A stretch of DNA of 64,000 bases from Nocardia asiatica NBRC 100129 (GTDB lineage: Bacteria; Actinomycetota; Actinomycetes; Mycobacteriales; Mycobacteriaceae): NCBI RefSeq assembly GCF_000308415.1, contig NZ_BAFS01000209.1:60053-124052 (forward strand), in the 5' to 3' direction. Position numbers and translations under genes: made by a program. Position 1 is the first letter of the stretch, and every line of letters begins with the position of its first letter. Below the pieces are notes generated by a model. It saw nothing but the letters and a program-made list of their open reading frames with translations. It searched no databases and had not been told where the DNA came from. Shown here one piece after another: positions 25,789-33,684 of this stretch.

Positions 25789-26751
25789 CTACCCGGCTCG
25801 GTTCGCACCCGAGCCGTGGAAGGCCGCCCGGTAGCTGTGCGGACTCGTCCCGACCACCCGTTTGAAGCGATCGCGGAACGCGGTCGGCGAACCGAACCCG
25901 ACCTGGCCCGCGATCCGGTCGACGGGGTGACTGGTGGCTTCGAGCAGATGCTGGGCCTGCCGGATGCGCGCACGCAGCAGCCACTGCAACGGCGTCGTCC
26001 CGGTGTGCTCGCGGAAGCGTCGGTTGAGCGTTCGGGTGCTCATCCCGGCATGGGCGGCGATGTCGTCGAGGGACAGGTCCCGCGCGCAGTTGTCCTGGAT
26101 CCACCGCAACACCGGCTCCAACGCCGAACCGCGCGGCGTCGGCGGCTGGTCGTGCACGATGAACTGCGCCTGCCCGCCTTCTCGCTCCAGCGGGACGACG
26201 GATTTCCGCGCCGCGTCGGCCGCGACCGCCGAGCCGTAGTCCTTACGGACCATGTGCAGGCACATGTCGATGCCCGCCGCCGCGCCCGCCGAGGTGAGCA
26301 GCGAGCCGTTGTCCACGTACAGCACGTCCGGGTCCACGTCGATGTCCGGGTGCCGGGCCGCGAGCGCCGCGGCGGCGAGCCAGTGCGTGGTCGCGCGGTG
26401 ACCGTCCAGCAATCCGGTCGCGGCCAGGATGAAGGCGCCGGAGCAGATCGACGCGATGCGGGTGCCCGCGGCCGCCGCCCGGCGCAGCGCGTCGATCACT
26501 TCGTCCGGCACCGGCAGGCCCGGGTCGGCGCAGCCCGGCAGGACGATCGTGTCCGCCTCGGCCAGCGCGTCGAGGCCGCGCGGGGCGCGCAGCGTGAACA
26601 CTCCGGCGTCGACCGCCGGTGCGCACGCGCAGACCAGCACGCGGTAGGCGGGCCTGCCGTCGGGCAGCCGCGTGCGTCCGAACACCTCCACCGGCGTGCC
26701 CAGATCGAAGGCGATCACCTGGTCCAGAGCGAGTACGACCACGGTGTGCAT
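25789..26751 (-). CDS. GlxA-type AraC regulator with DJ-1/PfpI domain
   Basis: 320 residues. The N-terminal 190 residues form a DJ-1/PfpI (glutamine amidotransferase-like) domain, with VVVLALDQVIAFDLGTPVEV at the start and the nucleophile-elbow region IASICSGAFILAATGLLDG, in which Cys is retained. The C-terminal AraC domain has DLSLDDIAAHAGMSTRTLNR and DRIAGQVGFGSPTAFRDRFK. Such regulators sense small molecules and act as activators or repressors. A likely target is the RibD-like gene 107 bp downstream. It is divergent from a small membrane-protein gene across 140 bp. Confidence 0.92.
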   Translation of the reverse strand: MHTVVVLALDQVIAFDLGTPVEVFGRTRLPDGRPAYRVLVCACAPAVDAGVFTLRAPRGLDALAEADTIVLPGCADPGLPVPDEVIDALRRAAAAGTRIASICSGAFILAATGLLDGHRATTHWLAAAALAARHPDIDVDPDVLYVDNGSLLTSAGAAAGIDMCLHMVRKDYGSAVAADAARKSVVPLEREGGQAQFIVHDQPPTPRGSALEPVLRWIQDNCARDLSLDDIAAHAGMSTRTLNRRFREHTGTTPLQWLLRARIRQAQHLLEATSHPVDRIAGQVGFGSPTAFRDRFKRVVGTSPHSYRAAFHGSGANRAG

Positions 26752-26891
26752 GGCGATAGCGTAGTAGGCCGGTCGTTTCCCGCCAATGCGATGAGCTGCG
26801 GATCTGGCAGATATAGGCGGTTAACGAGAATGGCGAGAATTGATCGGTATATGGCACTTTCGCCAATTCCGGCGGCCCGCCGTCCTGGCTA

Positions 26892-27359
26892 GTGTCGACC
26901 GCCGTGACGAAGTTCCTGCTCTCGGTCCACGTGCTCGCCGCGATCATCGCCGTCGGCCCCGTAACGGTGGCGGCCAGCATGTTTCCCGCCACCACCCGCC
27001 GCGCCCTCGCCGAGCCCGGCACCGGCCACAATCCCGCCGTCCTCGGCACGCTGCATCGCATCTGCCGGGTCTACGCCCTGCTCGGCCTCGTCGTCCCGGT
27101 CTTCGGTCTGCTCACCGCGCTCAGCCTCGGCGTGCTCGGCGACACCTGGCTGGTGGTGTCGATCGGACTGACCGCCGCCGCGGCGGGTGTGCTCGGACTG
27201 CTCGTGCTGCCCGGGCAGCAGAAGGTGCTGGCCGACCTCACCGGGACCACCCCCACGCTGATCCGCCGCCTCGCCATGGACGCCGGTGTGTTCAACCTGC
27301 TGTGGGCGGTGGTCACCGTCCTGATGATCGTCCGGCCGGGTTCGACGACCGGAGCGTGA
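26892..27359 (+). CDS. Four-helix membrane protein, DUF2269-like
   Basis: 155 residues from GTG 26892 (an internal GTG at 26904 is also possible). Four hydrophobic segments are clear: FLLSVHVLAAIIAVGPVTVA, YALLGLVVPVFGLLTALSLG, WLVVSIGLTAAAAGVLGLLV and GVFNLLWAVVTVLMIV. The His in the first segment (SVHVLA) is conserved in DUF2269-type integral membrane proteins, which have been compared to cytochrome-like or regulatory membrane proteins without a proven role. It ends 3 bases before the convergent universal stress gene, so the two 3' ends practically touch. Confidence 0.75.
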   Translation: MSTAVTKFLLSVHVLAAIIAVGPVTVAASMFPATTRRALAEPGTGHNPAVLGTLHRICRVYALLGLVVPVFGLLTALSLGVLGDTWLVVSIGLTAAAAGVLGLLVLPGQQKVLADLTGTTPTLIRRLAMDAGVFNLLWAVVTVLMIVRPGSTTGA

Positions 27360-27362
27360 GGT

Positions 27363-28268
27363 TCAGTCGGGCAGGTAACGGACCTCCATCGTGCGGTCGC
27401 GAACGATCATGATGGGGCAGGCCACCGACAGCAGCAGCGCCTGGCTGGTCGAACCGAACAGCATGCCGGCGAACCCGCCGCGGCCCCGGCTACCGACCAC
27501 GAGCAACTGGGCCTGCTCGGAACGTTCGAGCAGGCAGCGCTCGGGCCGGTCGGTGACGATCTCGCGCCGGATCTCCACCTCGGGGAACCGCTCCTGCCAG
27601 CCGGCCAGGCTTTCCGCGAGCACGATCTGTTTCTCGGCGTCGGCCGCGTGTTCGGCGGTCGCCGCGCCGAGCTCGACGCCGGTCCACACATGCAGCGCCA
27701 GCAGCCGCACATTCCGCGCCGAGGCCTCGTGCAGCGCCGCTTCGATGGCGGGCTCGCTGACCTCGGTGCCGTCCACCCCCACGATGACCTGCTGTTTCCT
27801 GGCTTCCGCGGTGAGCGGCGCCCCCTCCCGGACCACGACCACCGGGCAGCGCGCCCGCCGCGCCAGCGCAGCGCTCACCGATCCGAGCAGGGCGCGCCGC
27901 ACGGTGCCGCGCTCGCGGGTGCCGACGACCATCATCCGCGCCGCGCCGGTGCGATCCAGCAGCGCCGGACCGACCGGCTCGTGCACCAGTTCGGTGCTGA
28001 CCTCGATGTCCGGCAAAGGCCGGACCGCGATCTGCGCTTCCTCGCGCGCGGTGTCCAGCACCCAGCGGCCGTGCCCCTCCAGCCGCGCGTAGTCGGTGCT
28101 GGTGAGCGGTTCGGTCACGCCGGGGCCGTAGTCGGCGACCGGATCGAGGACGTGCACCAGACGCAGCGGCGCCCGGTGCTGCGCGGCGGCCTGCGCTCCC
28201 CACGCGACCGCCGCCGCGGAGCCGGCGGACCCGTCCACACCGACGACGATCGGGGCGTTGCTTCGCAT
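27363..28268 (-). CDS. Tandem-domain universal stress protein
   Basis: 301 residues from ATG 28268, preceded by GAGGAAG. Two UspA domains of about 140 residues each are joined head to tail. Each starts PIVVGVDGSAGSAAAVAWGA or QVIVGVDGTEVSEPAIEAAL, and ends with the ATP-binding motif: VGTRERGTVRRALLGSVSAA in the first and VGSRGRGGFAGMLFGSTSQA in the second. Both G-x2-G-x9-G(S/T) sites look intact. Tandem Usp proteins in mycobacteria are induced by hypoxia and dormancy signals and bind ATP; the same is a reasonable but untested inference here. The gene is solitary. Confidence 0.95.
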   Translation of the reverse strand: MRSNAPIVVGVDGSAGSAAAVAWGAQAAAQHRAPLRLVHVLDPVADYGPGVTEPLTSTDYARLEGHGRWVLDTAREEAQIAVRPLPDIEVSTELVHEPVGPALLDRTGAARMMVVGTRERGTVRRALLGSVSAALARRARCPVVVVREGAPLTAEARKQQVIVGVDGTEVSEPAIEAALHEASARNVRLLALHVWTGVELGAATAEHAADAEKQIVLAESLAGWQERFPEVEIRREIVTDRPERCLLERSEQAQLLVVGSRGRGGFAGMLFGSTSQALLLSVACPIMIVRDRTMEVRYLPD

Positions 28269-28347
28269 GCTCACTTCCTCTCCGGACGACAGACCCAACT
28301 CGGCCGCGAAAGCGTCCGATCACCACGGGGCTGCGCTGACGCCGGCG

Positions 28348-28746
28348 TCAACCGCCGAGAACGGCGCAGGCGTAGCCGAGATGGACGCCTTCACCGACCC
28401 GGAGGTCGATGCTCGCCACGTAGGGCGCGTAGGGTTCCTGCACCACGCTGATCGTGTGCGGTCCCTGCGTGGCGGGCACCCAATCGATCAAAGCGACCCC
28501 GCCGGAGGGCCGAACCACGCCGAACGGAACACCGTTGTCGTAGAACACGACCGGGGCGACGACATCGGTCACGGTGGCTCGCGCGGTGTACAGGCAGCCC
28601 GTCCCGTAGTTCGTCGCCATACCGAAGTTGACGCCGGGATACATTCCGACCTGGGTCACCGTCGCTCCGGCCGAGGGCGGTTCGCCCATCGTGATCGCCG
28701 CGACGGCTCCGATCGCCGCCGCTACCGCACCACCTCGTCTGCGCAT
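28348..28746 (-). CDS. Small secreted protein of unknown function
   Basis: 132 residues from ATG 28746. MRRRGGAVAAAIGAVAAITM with PPSAGA is a Sec signal peptide, cleaved near residue 28. The mature 105 residues are beta-rich (ATVTDVVAPVVFYDNGVPFG, TISVVQEPYAPYVASIDLRV) with two Cys residues, one in GTGCLYTA and one in GYACAVLGG, suggesting a single disulfide and an immunoglobulin-like sandwich. Proteins of this shape are common exported unknowns in Nocardia. It has no obvious partner; the universal stress gene lies 80 bp downstream on the same strand. Confidence 0.75.
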   Translation of the reverse strand: MRRRGGAVAAAIGAVAAITMGEPPSAGATVTQVGMYPGVNFGMATNYGTGCLYTARATVTDVVAPVVFYDNGVPFGVVRPSGGVALIDWVPATQGPHTISVVQEPYAPYVASIDLRVGEGVHLGYACAVLGG

Positions 28747-28958
28747 CGAGTAGGTCCTATCGTGAGTCGCTCTTCGTCGAACGGACACCGGTCACGCGCA
28801 CCGGCGCGACCACTAGATCCTCACTCCGGCATGGCCTCGGCGGGGCGCGAACCGCCGAATCTCGATCGCATCGGCACATTCGGCTCCGCCTGGCCGGTCG
28901 TGTCGGCCCCACGTGATTGTGTGTCCGGAGGTCTTCCTGAGAGCGACGGAGGTGCGGC

Positions 28959-29867
28959 TTGGTAGCGATCGATTTCGAGCGGAAGGTGCGCGGACCGAGG
29001 CCGGCGCCGGTCGGGCGTTCGGTCGCGGCGCAGGGGCTCGGTGGCGTGCCGCCGACGGCGCTGGTGCTAACGGGCATCGTCAGCGTGCAGGTGGGCGCGG
29101 CGGTGGCGAAACAACTGTTCTCGACGACCGGCGCGGCCGGGGCGGTCATGCTGCGGCTGGTCTTCGCCGGAATCGTCCTGCTGGTGATCTGGCGCTCGTC
29201 ACTGCGGGTGGCGCGGGGTGCGCTGCCGGTGGTACTCGGGTACGGGGCGGTGCTCGCGCTGATGAATCTCTCGTTCTACGCGGCGATCGACCGGATTCCG
29301 CTCGGCATGGCGGTGACCATCGAATTCCTCGGACCGCTGACCGTCGCGCTGGCCGGATCGCGGCGCTGGATCGATCCGCTGTGGGCAGTGCTCGCCGGAT
29401 CCGGGGTACTGCTGCTCACCCGAGCCGACGGCGACGTGGACTGGGTCGGAGTGCTGTTCGCGCTGGCCGCCGCCGCGTGCTGGGCGGGTTACATCCTGCT
29501 CAGCGCCGCGCTCGGCGAGCGGACCAGCGGTGGCGGCGGGCTGGCGCTGGCCATGGCTTTCGGCGGGCTGATCATGCTGCCGGTCGGCGTCGTCGACGCG
29601 GGCGCCGCGCTGTTGCAGCCCGCGGTGCTCGCCACCGGATTCGCGGTGGCGCTGCTGTCGTCGGTGCTGCCGTATTCGGTGGAGCTGGAAGCGCTGCGAC
29701 GGATTCCGCCTCGCGTCTTCGGAGTGCTGATGAGCCTGGAGCCCGCGGTGGCGGCGATCGCGGGATTGTTCGTCCTCGGCCAGGTCATGAACCTCGGGCA
29801 GTGGGCGGGCGTGGCGTGCGTGGTCGCGGCCTCGGCGGGGGCCACGCGAACCGAGGCGCAGGATTGA
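28959..29867 (+). CDS. DMT-superfamily exporter (EamA/RhtA type)
   Basis: 302 residues from TTG 28959 (an internal start is possible because the first 30 residues are not membrane-like). Ten membrane segments and two EamA repeats are visible, such as LSFYAAIDRIPLGMAVTIEF and VLPYSVELEALRRIPPRVFG. The last phrase, with FGVLMSLEPAVAAIAGLFVL, is characteristic of RhtA-type amino-acid exporters (threonine/homoserine). The substrate here is inferred only from that resemblance. It is convergent with an XRE regulator 27 bp away. Confidence 0.87.
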   Translation: MVAIDFERKVRGPRPAPVGRSVAAQGLGGVPPTALVLTGIVSVQVGAAVAKQLFSTTGAAGAVMLRLVFAGIVLLVIWRSSLRVARGALPVVLGYGAVLALMNLSFYAAIDRIPLGMAVTIEFLGPLTVALAGSRRWIDPLWAVLAGSGVLLLTRADGDVDWVGVLFALAAAACWAGYILLSAALGERTSGGGGLALAMAFGGLIMLPVGVVDAGAALLQPAVLATGFAVALLSSVLPYSVELEALRRIPPRVFGVLMSLEPAVAAIAGLFVLGQVMNLGQWAGVACVVAASAGATRTEAQD

Positions 29868-29894
29868 ACCGCCGTTCGGGCGCGGATCTGCCCT

Positions 29895-30782
29895 TCAGCG
29901 CTGCTGCCGGGGCACACCCGGCTGCCCGCTGTCCCGGTGCTCGGGACGAGCGGTCTCGGTGTCGTCGGCGATCAAGCTGCCGAGCAGGGCGAGAGAGCGC
30001 TCGGAGGGCGATCCCGGTTCCGCGTGATAGGCGATGAGCAACTGGCCCGGCGCGCCGTTGACGCTGAACGTCTCGTAGGACAGCGTCAGATCTCCGACCA
30101 TGGGATTACGGAACTGTTTGACGCCAGCGGTCTTCGCCCGGACGTCGTGGCGCGCCCACAACTGCCGGAACTCCTCGCTCTTCAGCGACAGCTCCCCCAC
30201 CAATTCGGTCAAGCGCGGATCGTCCAGGTCGGCGCCCGCGGTCGCCCGCAGGCTCGCCACGGTGTCGGCCGCGATGGTCGGCCAATCGGCGTAGAGATCG
30301 CGCGCCTCGGGATCGAGAAAGACCATGCGCACCTGGTTGACGCCCGGCACAGAGCACGAGTTGACCGCCGCCGCCAGCGGATTCGCCGCCAGCACGTCCA
30401 GGTGTCTGCCCAGCACCAGCGCGGGCGTATTCGACCACGCGTTCATCAGGCGCACCAGCCCCGGCGCTACCCGCTCCGGCCGTCGCTGCGCCCGGGCCCG
30501 CTTGACCGTGGGCCGCGCCAGCTCCCGCAAGTGCGCCGTGCCCTGCTCGTCCAGTGCGAACACGCGCGCCAGCGCGGCGATGACCTGTTCGGAGGGATGC
30601 CGGTCACGGCCCTGTTCCAGGCGCACGTAATAGTCGGCGCTCACCCCAGCCAGCAGGGCGATCTCCTCCCGGCGCAGTCCGGCGACCCGCCGCTGACCGC
30701 CGCCGGACAACCCGAAATCCTCCGGCCGGACCAGCTGGCGGCGCGCCCGCAGGAACGCGCCCAGTCGATTGTCGGACTCCAT
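29895..30782 (-). CDS. XRE-family regulator with MmyB-like ligand domain
   Basis: 295 residues. The N-terminal helix-turn-helix reads RVAGLRREEIALLAGVSADY with YVRLEQGRDRHPSEQVIAAL, the typical start of actinobacterial proteins with a C-terminal MmyB-like sensor domain (WSNTPALVLGRHLDVLAANP, and LTELVGELSLKSEEFRQLW). These usually repress a divergent oxidoreductase gene and respond to a small hydrophobic ligand. Here the divergent gene is a short-chain dehydrogenase whose start lies 95 bp away, so that is the likely target. No clear palindrome was seen in the gap. Confidence 0.9.
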   Translation of the reverse strand: MESDNRLGAFLRARRQLVRPEDFGLSGGGQRRVAGLRREEIALLAGVSADYYVRLEQGRDRHPSEQVIAALARVFALDEQGTAHLRELARPTVKRARAQRRPERVAPGLVRLMNAWSNTPALVLGRHLDVLAANPLAAAVNSCSVPGVNQVRMVFLDPEARDLYADWPTIAADTVASLRATAGADLDDPRLTELVGELSLKSEEFRQLWARHDVRAKTAGVKQFRNPMVGDLTLSYETFSVNGAPGQLLIAYHAEPGSPSERSLALLGSLIADDTETARPEHRDSGQPGVPRQQR

Positions 30783-30877
30783 GATCCGAGCCTAAATGAG
30801 CGGCCGCGCGCCTGGGTGGCCCCGCGACTACCAGGAAGTCCGCAGCCTGTCAGGCGGGCGAGCGGAGGCGCAACGTA

Positions 30878-31636
30878 GTGGACATGACGAACAACAACCT
30901 CACCGGCCGCGTCGCGGTCGTCACCGGAGCATCGAGTGGAATCGGCGCCGCGACCGCGCGGCAGCTCGCCCAGGGCGGCGCCAAGGTCGCCCTGCTGGGC
31001 AGGCGCAAGGATCGCATCGAAGACCTCGCCGCCGAGATCGGCGGGGATGCGCTCGCGGTGGTCGCCGACGTCGCCGACCGGCAGTCCGCGCGGGACGCCG
31101 CCGCCACGGTGCGGGCCGCGTTCGGGCCCGTCGACCTGGTCGTCGCGAACGCGGGCGTGATGCTCGCCGCGCCGTTCGAGTCCGCGCTCACCGACGAGTG
31201 GGACCAGATGGTCGGCACCAATATCAACGGTCTGCTCTACACCGCCAGGGCGTTCATCGATGACCTGCTCGCGGCCGCGGCCGAGGGCGGGCAAGCGGAT
31301 CTGGTGCTGGTCGGCTCGATCGGCGGCCACACGGTCTTCCCCAACTACGCCGTGTACACCGCCACCAAGGCCGCGGTCGCGCACCTGACCCGCAACCTGC
31401 GAGCCGAGTTCGGGCCGCGCGGCGTGCGGGTCAAGAACATCGAGCCGGGCTTCGTCGGCACCGAACTCGGCGCGGGGATGCGGGACGAGCAGCAGCGCGC
31501 CGGGCTGGAACAGTGGCGCACGGCGATCAAGATCCTGGAACCCGGCGACATCGCCGCCGCGATCACCTACACGGTCGGGGTGCCCGAGCACGTGAACATC
31601 GCCGAACTCGTCGTCGTCCCGACCCAGCAGGGCTGA
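30878..31636 (+). CDS. Short-chain dehydrogenase/reductase
   Basis: 252 residues from GTG 30878, favoured over ATG 30884 because GGAGG sits 10 bases before it. The Rossmann motif VVTGASSGIGAATARQLAQG, the NAG motif VDLVVANAGVML, the catalytic Ser in LVGSIGG and the YxxxK pair in NYAVYTATKAAVAHL are all present (classical SDR). It is an NAD(P)-dependent alcohol/ketone oxidoreductase of unknown substrate. The divergent XRE/MmyB-type regulator is its likely repressor, an arrangement repeated at 45.3-46.9 kb in this window with an FMN reductase. Confidence 0.93.
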   Translation: MDMTNNNLTGRVAVVTGASSGIGAATARQLAQGGAKVALLGRRKDRIEDLAAEIGGDALAVVADVADRQSARDAAATVRAAFGPVDLVVANAGVMLAAPFESALTDEWDQMVGTNINGLLYTARAFIDDLLAAAAEGGQADLVLVGSIGGHTVFPNYAVYTATKAAVAHLTRNLRAEFGPRGVRVKNIEPGFVGTELGAGMRDEQQRAGLEQWRTAIKILEPGDIAAAITYTVGVPEHVNIAELVVVPTQQG

Positions 31637-31837
31637 TCACCGGCTCATCTGCTCGGAAGTCCGGCGGATGACCGACGTCGCCCCCGGTGTCGCGCCGCGC
31701 CCGGCCCGAAGACGCCTCTGAAGGCCGGGACGCGGCGCGCACCTGGGCGATATCCCCTCCGGTGCCGGGCACGCGCGCACGGCAACCTGGTGAGCGGTCG
31801 TCCGGGGTGCCTACGCTCGGCTGCGGAACCCAGGCGC

Positions 31838-32728
31838 CTAGCCGAGGTCCGCCCAACCCGGCCAAGGCCGCATGCCCTCGTCGCCGCGGATGTACGCGAG
31901 GCGGCACAGCGCCTGCCGCTGGTAGGTCGGGTCCACGGCGGCGGCCCGCATGGACCGCAGGGCCATCTTGAACTCCTGGATGTCGCGCAAAAGGTAGAAG
32001 CCGTCCCAGCGCATCACGTCGCGGCCGTACCCGCCGCAGAATTCGGCGTACTGCTCGGCGGTGATCTTGCGGGCGGTCCAGCACTCGATCGCGGCCTGCA
32101 CCAGATCCCACTCCGGCGGGCCGATCATCGCCCCTGCCATGCCGACCAGGATCACGTCTCCGTCGTCACCGACCACCACGCTCCGGCCCCAGTCGGCGCC
32201 TTGCACCACCGACCAGGGCAGGCCCGCCGGGAGCGTCTTCCAGCGGCCGCGCAATTCCTCCAAGTGTTTGTGCAGCCATCGCCGGTCGTCCTCGGACACG
32301 GTCCGCGCGGCGGCGATCTCCTGCTCCACCCGCGCCAGAGGCGCCATCCGGCGCAGCTCGAACCCGGGCAGCGGCAACCGGTGCAGTTGCCCCAGCGCCC
32401 GGGCCACTTCGGCAGGCGTGCCGGGATGATGCGGCGGCAGGTCCTGCCAGAAAGTCACCGGGCACCCGTCGACCACCACCGGCTGCGGGATGTCGGGGAC
32501 CAGACGCGCCGCCGAAACCCCACAGGTCTCCAGCCATCGAGCCACGGCGACTTCCCGCCCGGTCACCAGCTTTTGCCCGCGCTCGCCGATCCGCACGACG
32601 ATCCCGTCGCGCAGCCGGTAGACGCCCTGCGTCCCCGCTGGCTCGGCATCGCCGACATCGATGCCGACACTCACGCACGCGGCACGCAGAATCGACCGCA
32701 TCCCGTCACCCGCTATCCCTGCGGTCAT
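31838..32728 (-). CDS. APH-fold protein lacking kinase catalytic residues
   Basis: 296 residues from ATG 32728, with GGGAGG 5-6 bases upstream. Overall it follows the aminoglycoside phosphotransferase/choline kinase fold: GTQGVYRLRDGIVVRIGERG (nucleotide loop), LGQLHRLPLPGFELRRMAPL, and GPPEWDLVQAAIECW. However, the catalytic loop, normally HGDxHxxN, reads QGADWGRS (176-183), and the Mg-binding D of the next strand (IDxE/D) is replaced in VILVGMAGAM (about 192-201). His, Asp and Asn of the loop and the following Asp are therefore all changed, which should abolish phosphotransfer. It may be a pseudokinase with a binding or regulatory role. It lies 470 bp downstream of ssrA on the same strand. 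Confidence 0.8.
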   Translation of the reverse strand: MTAGIAGDGMRSILRAACVSVGIDVGDAEPAGTQGVYRLRDGIVVRIGERGQKLVTGREVAVARWLETCGVSAARLVPDIPQPVVVDGCPVTFWQDLPPHHPGTPAEVARALGQLHRLPLPGFELRRMAPLARVEQEIAAARTVSEDDRRWLHKHLEELRGRWKTLPAGLPWSVVQGADWGRSVVVGDDGDVILVGMAGAMIGPPEWDLVQAAIECWTARKITAEQYAEFCGGYGRDVMRWDGFYLLRDIQEFKMALRSMRAAAVDPTYQRQALCRLAYIRGDEGMRPWPGWADLG

Positions 32729-33040
32729 GTCAGCCTCCCAAGCCCCGCGCTCCCCTCTCGGGAGCAGAAACGCATCTCGGCTTCGAGCGTCATAACAGCC
32801 ATCCAGATACCGGGGGGCTAACACCCCATTTTGCCTGCTCAGTGGACATTACCCCGGCAATTCCACAGCAATCAGCAACCAAACAGAATCCGCCCACTTC
32901 GCCCGAATTGCCGCTTTGTCCGACTGAGTCGATAGCCCCCGGGGCACTCCCGAACGGGCGTCTGCGAGCGAAGGGGAAGAAGAAGCGGGCTGCGCACTGG
33001 GGGCGTACGTCAACGACGGAAGGGCCAGCGCGCGTACAAC
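32729..33040 (+). other. Intergenic region between APH-like gene and ssrA copy
   Basis: About 310 bases. It contains the upstream region of the APH-like gene, including its GGGAGG ribosome binding site, and no supported coding frame. Its distal end runs into the copy of the tmRNA 3' terminus at 33041. Confidence 0.4.
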
Positions 33041-33101
33041 TGGAGCTGCCGGGAATCGAACCCCGGATCAGACCCCTGACAGGGGTAGCGATCCGGGCTC
33101 C
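33041..33101 (-). repeat. Copy of tmRNA 3' end with tRNA-like fold (att-like)
   Basis: Bases 33041-33063 are identical over 23 bp to the 3' end of ssrA (33199-33221), including the T-arm GTTCGATTCCCGG on the minus strand. Read on the minus strand the 61-base segment from 33101 begins GGAGC and ends GCTCCA, so the outer ends pair. A T-arm (CCGGG/CCCGG) is complete, and a middle hairpin with loop CTGTCAG is present, but there is no D-arm. An alternative nested hairpin pairs CCCGGATC with GATCCGGG. It is most simply the distal attachment site of an element that once integrated at ssrA, or a degenerate tRNA-like sequence. Confidence 0.65.
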
Positions 33102-33158
33102 ACCCGCGAAAAGACATCACTGTGATTCACGATGAATCACCCTCTTTCAGCGGAACGA

Positions 33159-33193
33159 GCGAGGCCCATGCCCTCCATGGGCATGGGCCTCGC
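33159..33193 (-). terminator. Terminator hairpin of ssrA
   Basis: A perfect 15-bp stem (GCGAGGCCCATGCCC and its complement) with a 5-base loop lies 6 bases past the tmRNA 3' end on the minus strand. No U-tract follows. Confidence 0.8.
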
Positions 33194-33198
33194 ACTCG

Positions 33199-33566
33199 TG
33201 GAGCTGCCGGGAATCGAACCCGGGTCCTCCGCCGCGTCTTCAGGGCTTCTCCGTGTGCAGTCCGCTGTGCCTCTACTCGGATCTCCGGGTCCCGCGGACA
33301 AGCCCGGATGACGATCCCAGTCGCTGTTCGATGTCCCGCCCTACTCCGCGACCGAGTAGGACGGTTAGCCCTCTAGCTGATGCCGGCACCGGAGCCGAGG
33401 GCATGCCCCGGGCCGACAGAGACGCTCTGCTGGTTAGGCAGCGAGAGCGTACTCGCGCTGATTGGAATCGGCGCTTAATTGGTTGCAACGACGCTTACGG
33501 TGGTCTCTTGCCTGCACCGACACGCTTCCCCTGAATCAACGTACGCAGTCGAAACCGTTCAGCCCC
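33199..33566 (-). ncRNA. ssrA: Transfer-messenger RNA (tmRNA)
   Basis: A one-piece tmRNA of about 368 nt. The 5' end GGGGCTGAACGGTTTCGACT and the 3' end ...GGTTCGATTCCCGGCAGCTCCA form the tRNA-Ala-like domain (GGGGCTG pairs with CAGCTCC); CCA is not encoded. The tag reading frame starts at resume codon GCC (33470-33472) and encodes ADSNQREYALAA, stopping at TAA 33434-33436. It rescues stalled ribosomes together with SmpB, whose gene lies 5.5 kb away on the same strand. The ALAA ending marks tagged proteins for ClpXP or Lon-type proteases, as in mycobacteria. Confidence 0.98.
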
Positions 33567-33684
33567 GTACGCCCCGGCACCTTGCCGGCTGTTCATGTTA
33601 ACACCGGTCAGGACCGGAATCATCCCATTATCCCTTGGTGGCGGCCACCACACCCGACAGTGTCGGCGGCTGCCATGCCGGAGG

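Noticed and set aside
33041..33101. A functional tRNA-Asp (anticodon loop CTGTCAG)
   Set aside because: A T-arm and an anticodon-like hairpin exist, but the D-arm is missing, two acceptor pairs mismatch, and the T-arm is simply a copy of the ssrA 3' end.
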